Assembly: GCA_030827135.1 (NCBI GenBank)
Contig: JAURFE010000006.1
Location: 1 to 64,000, forward strand
Reading direction: 5' to 3'
Length of the DNA: 64,000 nucleotides
DNA from: Vicinamibacterales bacterium
GTDB lineage: Bacteria; Acidobacteriota; Vicinamibacteria; Vicinamibacterales; SCN-69-37
A model generated the notes under the pieces. The model had not been told where the DNA came from. It did no database searches and saw only the letters and a program-made list of their open reading frames with translations. The position numbers were made by a program, and so were the translations under genes. Of the stretch, positions 42,164-50,345 are shown one piece after another. Each line of letters begins with the position of its first letter. Position 1 is the first letter of the stretch.

Positions 42164-45092
42164 AGGTGACGCGCTCCACAGCGTCCGCAACCGCGGCTTC
42201 TTGATCCATGGTCGGACGTGCGTCAGCGCTCTGCAGCGCACTCAAGAGCGCGGGCAGCGGGGCATAGGCCTGCTGAATCTGCGCGAGGCGCTCGGGTGAT
42301 GCGCCGGTGCGCATGGCGGCGAGCTGGCCGATCAGGTCGTGCACGGTGCGGGACAACTTGAACTGCAGCGTCAGATCAACAGCAGGCGTCTGCACCCGCG
42401 GATCCATCCGCACGGTCACCGCCTGTCGATACACCTGACCACCGACAGTCAGACGAACCTGATACGTGCCGGGCAGCACCCAGATGCCCTGCGGACTCTG
42501 AGGCGTGTTCCCCCGGATCGCCGCGATGGCGTAACTGAAACTGGTCACGGCCGGCGGCGTGTATCGCACATCCCACACAAAACGATGCAAGCCGGGCGTC
42601 GCCGCAAGTCGTTGGGTCGGCCGGATCCAGTAGTCCGGCAGGTTCGGCGCGATCACTGGAGGAGGCTCGGGGTCGTCGCTGGAGTAGCGACGAATGACGG
42701 GGCCATCGACTTCCACGATCTCCAGCGTGACCGGCCCCTGCACATCGGGACCGAGGAAGTAACTGATGGTCACCCCGTCCGGAGGATTCGGCATGGCGGG
42801 TTCATCGGGTGGAAGCGGCGTATCGGTGTTCTTGTTCCACCGGAATCGCCATGCGACCGGCGGCCGGAAGAGGTACGCCGCCGATGCGGTGACTGAGGGC
42901 GTGATCTGCCGCAACGGCGACATGTCGTCGAGAATCCAGAAACCACGGCCATGGGTGCCGACCACGAGGTCGGCATCCTTGATCACGAGGTCACGAATCG
43001 ACGTGGCGGGCATGTTCAATCGCAACGACTGCCACTGATCCCCGTCGTCAAACGACACCGACACGTTGAGTTCGCTCGCGGCAAACAGGAGACCCCGCCG
43101 AATGGGATCCTCACGCACCGCGTTGATCGTTGCCCCGTCAGGCAGGCCGGAGACGATACGCCGCCAGGACTTGCCGCCGTCGCGGGTGCGATAGATGTGC
43201 GGGCGCAGGTCGTCGAGCCGCAGGGTGTTCACCGCGATGTACGCCGCATTGGCGTCAAAGTGTGACGCCTCGACCAGCGAGATCTTCTGCCACGGCTGCA
43301 GGTCCGGCGGCGTCACGTCGGTCCAGGTGCTGCCGCCATTCCTGGTGACATGCACCAGACCATCGTCGGTGCCGACCCAAATGGTGTCGCGGTCCACGTA
43401 GGAGGGACCGATCGTATAGATCACGCCACGCTGCGTCGGCTGGGCGTTTGGCCGTGAACGGTAGACGCCGACACTGGCCGGCACCTCCCAGGTGTGGCGG
43501 GTGAGGTCAGGACTGATCTGTGTCCACTGTCTGCCGCCGGTGGTCGTTTTCCAGAGTGTGTTGGACGCGAAATACAGCGTCCGCGGGTCGAGCGGCGAGA
43601 ACAGGATCGGTTGTGTCCTCACCGTGCGATAGCCTGGGTCCCGGGGCGGCGATACATTCTGGGTCTGTCGCGTGCGGCGGTCATATCGCGACACCTTGCC
43701 GCCGTAGACGACATCTGGATCGAGCGGATCAGGCGCGACGTATCCGTACTCTTCAACGCCGACCGGGCTCCACTCCCGGAACGTGATCTGTCCCTCGTCG
43801 CCGCGACTCTGCACACACGCCGATCCCGACTCCTGCTGGCCCCCGCACACGCGATAGGGGAACGCGTTGTCCGTGCTCACGTGGTAGAACTGCGCGGTCG
43901 GCTGGTTGTACCAGGAACTCCATGTGCGTCCGCCGTTCAGCGTGACGATCGCGCCCTGATCGGCCGTCATAAGGATGATGTCCGGCTGCGTCGGGTGAAT
44001 CCACATGCGCTGATAGTCGTCACCGCCGGGCGCGCCACGCCACCCGGTGAACGTCGCCCCGCCGTCGGTGGATTTCCAGGCGACGATGGTCGGCACGTAG
44101 ACCGTGTCCGGGTCCGTCGGGTGTACGCGGATGTCAGCCGCATCGGCGGGACGGGCGACGACGCGCGAATCCGTGTTGGTCCGCCGCCATGTCTCGCCGC
44201 CGTCGTCGGACCGGAAGATGCCGCCGTTGCGGCCGGCATCCACTGCGGCGTAAAGCCGCCGCCTGTTGCTCGGGGCGACGGTGATGCCGATGCGGCCGAG
44301 GCCCTCCTCGAACGTCGGCAGGCCGTTGGTCAGCGGCCGCCAGGTGGTGCCGCCGTCCGTGGATTTGAAGAGACCGCTGCCGGGGCCGGTCCACACCGCG
44401 TTTTCCCACGGGCCCTGTCGCTGTTCCCAGAGCACCGCATAGATGGTGTTGGGGTCCACCGGATCGAGCGCGAGGTCGATGCCGCCGGTGTTGTCATCCT
44501 TGTAGAGCACCTTCTCGAAGGTCTGCCCCCCGTTGAGCGAACGGAAAATGCCACGCTCGGTGTTTGGCCCGTACGGGTGTCCCAGCACGGCGACGAACAG
44601 CCGATTGGGATTGGTCGGGTCGACCACGATCTGCGGAATCTGCTGGGCGTCCCGCAGGCCGAGATGGGTCCACGTGCGGCCCGCATCGGTGGACTTGTAC
44701 AGGCCGTCGCCGGTGGAGAGGTCCGGGCGAGGCATACCCTCGCCGCTGCCCACGTACACGATGTCGGGATCCGATTCGGCGACGGCGATTGCGCCAATCG
44801 ACCCGGTCGGTTGGTCGTCGAAGATCGGATTCCACGTGCGACCGGCGTCGTCGGTCTTCCACACGCCGCCGTTGACGACGCCGACGTAGAACGTGAAGGG
44901 CTGCGACGGCACACCGGCGGCGGCTTTGGTGCGGCTGGCGCGCAGGGGGCCGATGGGACGCCATCGCAGTTCGGAGAACAAGGCCGGAGCAACGCCCGGC
45001 GAGGCCGGCTGGGTGGTGACGCCGGCGAGCGTGACGACGAGCAGGGTCCCCGCAAGGGAGACACCCAGAACGGTGCGGAAGGCGGGTCGCAT
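42150..45092 (-). CDS. Large exported BNR/VPS10-sortilin-like beta-propeller protein
   Basis: The 980-residue protein has a signal peptide (MRPAFRTVLGVSLAGTLLVVTLAG) and many BNR repeats of the type SxDxGxTW (GVWKTDDAGRTW, LYKSTDAGRTW, IFRSLNGGQTF, LFKSTDGGTTW and more), forming a two-propeller body. The C-terminal 250 residues are a beta-rich domain (PPAVTSFSYAIAAIRGNTPQ, GTYQVRLTVGGQVYRQAVTV). Such proteins are often labelled sialidase or glycosyl hydrolase, but no catalytic triad is evident, and a binding or scaffold role is as likely. A GTG six codons upstream (45110) is an alternative start. The 3' end is inside repeat C. Confidence 0.85.
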   Translation of the reverse strand: MRPAFRTVLGVSLAGTLLVVTLAGVTTQPASPGVAPALFSELRWRPIGPLRASRTKAAAGVPSQPFTFYVGVVNGGVWKTDDAGRTWNPIFDDQPTGSIGAIAVAESDPDIVYVGSGEGMPRPDLSTGDGLYKSTDAGRTWTHLGLRDAQQIPQIVVDPTNPNRLFVAVLGHPYGPNTERGIFRSLNGGQTFEKVLYKDDNTGGIDLALDPVDPNTIYAVLWEQRQGPWENAVWTGPGSGLFKSTDGGTTWRPLTNGLPTFEEGLGRIGITVAPSNRRRLYAAVDAGRNGGIFRSDDGGETWRRTNTDSRVVARPADAADIRVHPTDPDTVYVPTIVAWKSTDGGATFTGWRGAPGGDDYQRMWIHPTQPDIILMTADQGAIVTLNGGRTWSSWYNQPTAQFYHVSTDNAFPYRVCGGQQESGSACVQSRGDEGQITFREWSPVGVEEYGYVAPDPLDPDVVYGGKVSRYDRRTRQTQNVSPPRDPGYRTVRTQPILFSPLDPRTLYFASNTLWKTTTGGRQWTQISPDLTRHTWEVPASVGVYRSRPNAQPTQRGVIYTIGPSYVDRDTIWVGTDDGLVHVTRNGGSTWTDVTPPDLQPWQKISLVEASHFDANAAYIAVNTLRLDDLRPHIYRTRDGGKSWRRIVSGLPDGATINAVREDPIRRGLLFAASELNVSVSFDDGDQWQSLRLNMPATSIRDLVIKDADLVVGTHGRGFWILDDMSPLRQITPSVTASAAYLFRPPVAWRFRWNKNTDTPLPPDEPAMPNPPDGVTISYFLGPDVQGPVTLEIVEVDGPVIRRYSSDDPEPPPVIAPNLPDYWIRPTQRLAATPGLHRFVWDVRYTPPAVTSFSYAIAAIRGNTPQSPQGIWVLPGTYQVRLTVGGQVYRQAVTVRMDPRVQTPAVDLTLQFKLSRTVHDLIGQLAAMRTGASPERLAQIQQAYAPLPALLSALQSADARPTMDQEAAVADAVERVTSMRQ

Positions 45093-45130
45093 GGCGTGAT
45101 TGTGCCCCACTTCCCGTACAATTCTCTGGC

Positions 45131-46165
45131 GTGGAATCGAGTCGGGTGCGCGTCGGGGTTGTCGGGTGTGGACATTGGGGCCCCAATCACATCCGGGTGT
45201 TTTCGCAGTTGCCGGGGTCGGTCGTGACGTGTGCTGCGGACCCGGACGCGAAGCGCCGGGCCGTGGTGGCCGGTCAATTTCCAGGCCTGGCGGTCGTGGA
45301 TGACTACACGGCGCTGGTCTCGCGCCCGGATGTGGACGTGGTGGTGGTCTGCGTGCCGACGCGGAAACACGAGGAAGTCACCCGTGCCGCCCTGGAGGCC
45401 GGCAAACATGTGCTCTGTGAGAAGCCGCTGACGGTCGGCGCCGCAGAGGCCGTCGCGCTGACGGACCTGGCGGCATCACGCGGCCTGACCCTGATGACCG
45501 GGCATGTGTTTCTGTTTAATCCCGGCATCCTGAAGCTGCGGGAACTGATGGTGTCCGGACAGGCCGGCCGGATCCACTACCTTCGTGCGCTTCGCACAAA
45601 TCTGGGACCGATCCGTCAGGACGTCAACAGCGTGTATGACCTGGCCTCCCACGACATCTCGATCTTCAACTTTCTGCTCGACGCCGAGCCGGTGACGGCC
45701 TCGGCCGTCGGCGCCTCGTTTCTTAGCCCTGGCATTGAGGACGTGGCATTCATCACGTTGACGTACCCGAACGGCGTGGTGGGCGCGATTCAGGTGAGCT
45801 GGCTCGATCCCAAGAAGTTGCGCGAAATCGTGGTGGTGGGCGACACGAAGATGGTGGTCTGGGACGAACTCGCGCCGGCGGGCCCCATCAGCATTTACGA
45901 CAAGAGTGTGGTGCGGGAGCAGTACTACGACGACTTCGGACATTTCCACCTGCTCGCGCGTGAGGGCGACCTGACGATTCCGCGTGTGCCGCCGCAGGAA
46001 CCCCTGAAGGTCCAGAACCAGTACTTCCTCGACGCCGTGAAGGCCGGACAACTCGGCAGGAGCGGCGGCGCCTTCTCCGTGTCGGTCGTGCGGGTGCTTG
46101 AAGCCATTGCACAGTCGATCGCGCAGGGCGGCGCGCCCGTCGAGATTGCGCAGGCGTCCAGGTGA
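45131..46165 (+). CDS. Gfo/Idh/MocA-family sugar-nucleotide dehydrogenase (WbpB/WlbA-like)
   Basis: The 344-residue protein has an N-terminal Rossmann fold (RVGVVGCGHWGPNHIRVF), the catalytic Lys in VLCEKPLTVG and a C-terminal alpha/beta domain (YDLASHDISIFNFLLDAEP). Together with the next acyltransferase and the DegT aminotransferase it matches the WbpB-WbpD-WbpE series, in which UDP-GlcNAc uronic acid is oxidised at C3, aminated and acetylated to a 2,3-diacetamido sugar. The start is GTG at 45131; the BNR gene is divergent with 38 bases between. It overlaps the next gene by GTGA. Confidence 0.88.
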   Translation: MESSRVRVGVVGCGHWGPNHIRVFSQLPGSVVTCAADPDAKRRAVVAGQFPGLAVVDDYTALVSRPDVDVVVVCVPTRKHEEVTRAALEAGKHVLCEKPLTVGAAEAVALTDLAASRGLTLMTGHVFLFNPGILKLRELMVSGQAGRIHYLRALRTNLGPIRQDVNSVYDLASHDISIFNFLLDAEPVTASAVGASFLSPGIEDVAFITLTYPNGVVGAIQVSWLDPKKLREIVVVGDTKMVVWDELAPAGPISIYDKSVVREQYYDDFGHFHLLAREGDLTIPRVPPQEPLKVQNQYFLDAVKAGQLGRSGGAFSVSVVRVLEAIAQSIAQGGAPVEIAQASR

Positions 46166-46755
46166 CCGGCGTGTTCGTACATCCGCAGGCGCTGGTCGAA
46201 ACGCGCCGGATCGGACCGGGTACGCGTGTGTGGGCCTTCGCGCACGTGATGAAGGGCGCATCGATTGGCCGCGACTGCAACGTCGGCGACCACGCGTTCA
46301 TCGAAGCGGGCGCCAGAGTAGGCCATGGCGTCACCATCAAGAACGGCGTCACGATCTGGGAAGGCGTGACGATTGAGGACCAGGCGTTTCTCGGGCCGTG
46401 TGTGGTCTTCACCAACGACCTGCGGCCGCGCTCGCCGAGAGCACGCAGCGCAAAGACACGGTATGCGTCCAAAGACTGGCTGGTGAAGACGCGCGTGGGG
46501 CAGGGGGCCAGCCTCGGCGCGAACGCCACGGTGGTGTGCGGCGTACGCATCGGCCGATTTGCGATGGTCGGTGCGGGCACGGTCGTCACCGAGGATGTTC
46601 CCGCCCACGCGTTATGGCTCGGTGTGCCTGGTCGTCTGGCGGGCTACGTCTGCGAGTGTGGCGAGTCGCTGACGTTCACGGCCGACAAGGCTCGTTGCGC
46701 GTCCTGTCGCGTCCGGTACGTGATGCGGCGCGGCACGGTCACGCGCGTCGTCTGA
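46162..46755 (+). CDS. Left-handed beta-helix N-acetyltransferase (WbpD/WlbB-like) with C-terminal zinc ribbon
   Basis: The 197-residue protein is made of hexapeptide repeats (IGPGTRVWAFAHVMKGASIG, VTIKNGVTIWEGVTI, VGQGASLGANATVVCG, IGRFAMVGAGTVVT) ending in a VPAHALWLGVPGRLAG loop. The C terminus is a four-Cys ribbon (YVCECGESL...ARCASCRVRY). WbpD-type enzymes acetylate the 3-amino group of UDP-sugar uronic acid. The GTG start overlaps the stop of the dehydrogenase, and its TGA overlaps the ATG of the glycosyltransferase, so the operon is tightly coupled. Confidence 0.9.
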   Translation: MTGVFVHPQALVETRRIGPGTRVWAFAHVMKGASIGRDCNVGDHAFIEAGARVGHGVTIKNGVTIWEGVTIEDQAFLGPCVVFTNDLRPRSPRARSAKTRYASKDWLVKTRVGQGASLGANATVVCGVRIGRFAMVGAGTVVTEDVPAHALWLGVPGRLAGYVCECGESLTFTADKARCASCRVRYVMRRGTVTRVV

Positions 46756-47480
46756 TGGCTCTTCGCGTCCTGGCCTGCCCGATTGCCTTTAATGAGAAGG
46801 CCAAGCTCGTGCGTGTGATTGCCCGCGCGCGAGAAGCGGACATTCCGGGTGTCACCGACTTCATGGTGTGCGACGACGGGTCGACGGACGGGACGGCGGA
46901 AGCAGTCGAGGCCCTCGGTGTGCGGGTGCTGCGGCAGTCGCCGAGAAGCGGCGTTGGGGCTGCCATTCGCCGGGTCATCGACTTTGCCCGCGCCCACAAA
47001 TACGACGTGGTGGTAATCATGGCCGGCAACGACAAGGACCGGCCCCAGGAGATTCCGCGCCTGCTGGCGCCGATTGTCGACCAGGGGGCGGATTTTGTGC
47101 AGGGCTCGCGGTACCTGCCGGGCGGCGATTACGGCAACATGCCGCTTTATCGACGGGTGGCGACGCAACTCGTGCACCCGTGGTTGTTCACGCTGGTGAC
47201 GCGACGGCGGATCACCGACAGCACCAACGGGTTTCGGGCTTTTCGTGTCGCGTTGTGTGACGATCCCCGCCTGAATCTGGAGCAGGCGTGGCTCGATGCC
47301 TACGAACTCGAACCCTACCTGTTCTTCAAGGCGGTGACCCTTGGTTACCGGGTCGTCGAAGTGCCCGTGACAAAGATCTATCCGCCGCATGAACTCGGCT
47401 ACACGAAGATGGCGCCCATCGTCGGCTGGTGGAGCATTCTCCGGCCGCTGGTGTTGCTCGGCCTCCGTCTGAGGAATTGA
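46755..47480 (+). CDS. Family 2 glycosyltransferase (dolichyl-phosphate-mannose-synthase-like)
   Basis: The 241-residue enzyme has the GT-A start [20 protein letters not shown], the nucleotide-binding [20 protein letters not shown] and [20 protein letters not shown] with the acidic metal site. [21 protein letters not shown] and [11 protein letters not shown] match polyprenyl-phosphate sugar transferases. No membrane helix is present. It starts at the ATG overlapping the previous stop (TGATG) and stops one base before the aminotransferase. In this operon it may transfer the diacetamido sugar or a related one to a lipid carrier; that link is inference. Confidence 0.88.
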   Translation: MALRVLACPIAFNEKAKLVRVIARAREADIPGVTDFMVCDDGSTDGTAEAVEALGVRVLRQSPRSGVGAAIRRVIDFARAHKYDVVVIMAGNDKDRPQEIPRLLAPIVDQGADFVQGSRYLPGGDYGNMPLYRRVATQLVHPWLFTLVTRRRITDSTNGFRAFRVALCDDPRLNLEQAWLDAYELEPYLFFKAVTLGYRVVEVPVTKIYPPHELGYTKMAPIVGWWSILRPLVLLGLRLRN

Positions 47481-47481
47481 C

Positions 47482-48588
47482 ATGACTGCTGTAGAGACGA
47501 TTCCGTTTGTTGACCTCGCCACCCAGTACCGTTCGATTCAGTCCGACATTGATGCCGCGATGGCGGCCGTGTTGTCGCGGGGGGATTTCATCCTTGGCCA
47601 GGACGTGCGGCTGTTCGAACAGGAGTTCGCAGCCTACTGCGGCACGTCCCATTGCCTCGGCGTGGCGTCGGGCACTGACGCGCTGCGGCTGGCCTTGCAG
47701 GCGTGTGGGATCGGACGCGGCGATGAGGTCATCACCACCGCGCACACGTTCATTGCGACCACGCTCGCGATTATGGAAGCCGGGGCGACGCCGGTGCTCG
47801 TGGATTGTGACCCCGAGTACGGCCTGATCGACGTGACGAAAATTGCCGCCGCGATCACGCCGCGCACCAAAGCCATTCTGCCCGTGCACCTCTATGGGCA
47901 GCCGGCCGACATGGACCCCATCCTGGAGATTGCGCGCGCCCATTCGTTGGCGGTGATTGAAGACGCGTGTCAGGCGCACGGGGCGTTCTACAAGGGCCGC
48001 CGGTGCGGATCGCTCGGTGACATCGCAGCCTTCAGCTTCTACCCGGGCAAAAACCTCGGCGCGTACGGCGACGGGGGCGCCGTGACCACCGGTCGGGCCG
48101 ACCTGGCGGACAAAGTCACGCTCCTGCGCAACTATGGGCAGCGCGTCAAGTACGAGCACCTTGAGAAAGGCGGCAACAGCCGGCTCGACACGATCCAGGC
48201 TGCGATACTGCGCGTGAAGCTGCGCCATCTTGATGCGTGGAATGCCGCACGGCAGCGCGCGGCAGCCGCCTACAACCGCGCGCTGGCCGATCTGTCCGTC
48301 GGGTTGCCGCACGTGGTGCCCTGGGGCACACATGTGTTCCACCTCTACGTCGTCCGCACCAACGACCGCGCCGGCCTGCAGCAGCGGCTCGATGCGGCGA
48401 AGAGCCAGCACGGCATCCACTATCCGATTCCCGTCCATCGCCAGAAGGCGATGGCGGAGCTTGGGTATGCCGAAGGCGCGTTCCCGGTCGCCGAGGCGCT
48501 GGCGCCGTCAATCCTGTCGCTGCCGATGTTCCCTGAACTGAGCGATGCCCAGATCGCGCGTGTTGCTGCGGCGATCGCCGGCACGTAG
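47482..48588 (+). CDS. DegT/DnrJ/EryC1/StrS aminotransferase (WbpE-like)
   Basis: The 368-residue PLP enzyme has [21 protein letters not shown] at the start, the substrate loop [15 protein letters not shown], and the PLP Lys in [18 protein letters not shown] (Lys190). [16 protein letters not shown] and [10 protein letters not shown] are the usual cofactor contacts. The family adds an amino group to a keto-sugar nucleotide; in this operon it would act on the 3-keto product of the dehydrogenase. It is the last gene of the four-gene operon and is convergent with the membrane protein gene. Confidence 0.92.
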   Translation: MTAVETIPFVDLATQYRSIQSDIDAAMAAVLSRGDFILGQDVRLFEQEFAAYCGTSHCLGVASGTDALRLALQACGIGRGDEVITTAHTFIATTLAIMEAGATPVLVDCDPEYGLIDVTKIAAAITPRTKAILPVHLYGQPADMDPILEIARAHSLAVIEDACQAHGAFYKGRRCGSLGDIAAFSFYPGKNLGAYGDGGAVTTGRADLADKVTLLRNYGQRVKYEHLEKGGNSRLDTIQAAILRVKLRHLDAWNAARQRAAAAYNRALADLSVGLPHVVPWGTHVFHLYVVRTNDRAGLQQRLDAAKSQHGIHYPIPVHRQKAMAELGYAEGAFPVAEALAPSILSLPMFPELSDAQIARVAAAIAGT

Positions 48589-48611
48589 GGCGGTGAATGG
48601 CCCGCTACAGT

Positions 48612-50291
48612 TCAGCGGGCGCTGCTCAGGAGATACGCGCGGCCGTCGACCTCTTCGTGGACGAGGAGCAGGGAGTGGGCGAACGGCGCGAACAGACCAT
48701 CCACCCAGCCCCGTTCTTCTGAATTGTTCATATCCGCGTGAAAAATCACGTACGTGACGCCGAGTTTCCGCATCCGATCAAGCGCATCGTCTGATGGAAA
48801 CGCGGCCATGGCGCGGTACAGGTTGTGGTGCTCGTCAGGCAACACGCCGGAGAACCCATGAACGGTTTTCTGCCAGTGTGCCATTGAGTGAACCATGTAC
48901 AGCGCGTTGCGGGCATTCTGTGCGCTGATGTCGTCAGGGTCGCGGGGCATCGGCCCCTCGGCCACCACAAACGGCTTGAGCTGCGTGTTGAGCCAGCGGT
49001 CGATGGCGGGTATCTCGTGCCGTGAGTCCGACACCTCAAGCGGGGTCGCCGCGAATTCGCCGACCAGCAGCACGCTGACGAGTACGGCCGCACCGGTCCG
49101 GACCCTCGCGGACCGGTGGCGGATCAGGCGTTCGAATCCAAGTGCCGCGCTGACGGCCAGCGCCAGCATCATCACGAGCGAGAAGCGGGTCGGGACTCGA
49201 ATGAAGTTCAGGACCGGCCAGTCATAGACCCACTGCCAGATGCCGAATGGCGGCCCCAGCAGCAGCCAGAAACACCCAATCGCCAGCAGGGCGTAGAACA
49301 GCGCGCTATTCTGCCGCAGCGGACGGTGCGTTGTGTCGCCGCGACGGGTCCAGAGCCAGGCCAGCAGGCCGGTCAGTGGCAGCAGGAGGGGCAGGTAGCC
49401 GGGAAACAGATAGGCGTCGGGGCCGACACGCCAGGTCTCGGGGAAGTACCGGGCGATCCAGGTGTGGACGTGCGAGGGCGAGGCGAAAAAGCTGGCCGTC
49501 GATGTGCCCCAGCCGTCGAGATTGCGTACGAGCCCGGCATTCCGTTGCGCATCGAGATACGGCAGGAACACCAGGACGATGGGTGCGAGGGTGAGGATGC
49601 CGATGACGCCGGCGTCGCGCAGCCTCCGCAGCGGCGCGAGCGGTTCCCCCAGGACGACGCGATAGAGGAGCAGTCCCCCGACGCTGACGGCCAGAAAGAC
49701 CGCCCCGTGGCCGCCCGAGATTGCCTGCAGCGTGAACATGAGCAACGCCAGCCGAAGATGGCGCGGCCGGCCTCCATCCAGGTACTGATGCACCCACGCC
49801 AGGCAAAACGGGATCCACTGGATCGTGGTCAACTGCAGCTGGGCGAGGCGGAAGAATCGCGGTGGCGCAAACGCGAAGATCAGGCCGGCGAGAAACGCCG
49901 CGGGAGGACTCGCACCCAGGCGCCTCGCGAGAAGATACGCGCCCAGGCCACTCAGCGGAATCGACAGCAGTGCGACCAGGTTGGTCGCCAGAAAGTAGTT
50001 GTCGGTCAGCCAGATCACCGGTGCCGCCAGCAGGGCGCTCCCGATCAGGTGTTCCGCGTACGCAAGGGTGTTGGGGAGCGGCGCGAAGATGTTGGCGTCG
50101 AAGATGGCGAGGGGCTGGGCCAGAAACGCATGGACGTCCCACCCCAGAATCCACTGGATCAGTTTCGCGTCCGAGTCGTGCCGGAACGCATGGCTCTGGG
50201 GATTGACTGACAGCGGGTACGCGAGGCCCGCGGTCAGGAGCGCGTAGACCGCAAAGACCAGCCAGGCATGGTCGCGACGATCGGGCAACAC
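48612..50291 (-). CDS. Polytopic membrane protein, GT-C/YfhO-like
   Basis: The 559-residue protein has about eleven to twelve membrane helices in the first 420 residues. An early extracytoplasmic loop carries SDAKLIQWILGWDVHAFL, where GT-C transferases keep an acidic pair. A soluble C-terminal domain follows (IDRWLNTQLKPFVVAEGPMP, KLGVTYVIFHADMNNSEERG), like that of uncharacterised YfhO-like proteins. It may be a lipid-linked sugar transferase. The neighbouring operon supports a role in surface glycan assembly, but this is inference. The start is GTG at 50291 with a weak ribosome site. Confidence 0.72.
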   Translation of the reverse strand: MLPDRRDHAWLVFAVYALLTAGLAYPLSVNPQSHAFRHDSDAKLIQWILGWDVHAFLAQPLAIFDANIFAPLPNTLAYAEHLIGSALLAAPVIWLTDNYFLATNLVALLSIPLSGLGAYLLARRLGASPPAAFLAGLIFAFAPPRFFRLAQLQLTTIQWIPFCLAWVHQYLDGGRPRHLRLALLMFTLQAISGGHGAVFLAVSVGGLLLYRVVLGEPLAPLRRLRDAGVIGILTLAPIVLVFLPYLDAQRNAGLVRNLDGWGTSTASFFASPSHVHTWIARYFPETWRVGPDAYLFPGYLPLLLPLTGLLAWLWTRRGDTTHRPLRQNSALFYALLAIGCFWLLLGPPFGIWQWVYDWPVLNFIRVPTRFSLVMMLALAVSAALGFERLIRHRSARVRTGAAVLVSVLLVGEFAATPLEVSDSRHEIPAIDRWLNTQLKPFVVAEGPMPRDPDDISAQNARNALYMVHSMAHWQKTVHGFSGVLPDEHHNLYRAMAAFPSDDALDRMRKLGVTYVIFHADMNNSEERGWVDGLFAPFAHSLLLVHEEVDGRAYLLSSAR

Positions 50292-50345
50292 GGCGCTGAT
50301 TCTACACTGCCACGTGTTAGGCTCCCGTCACGGAGGACGACCCCC

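Noticed and set aside
42150-45092. Sialidase function for the large BNR protein
   Set aside because: BNR repeats alone are not evidence of sialidase; the Arg triad and FRIP motif of sialidases are not visible.
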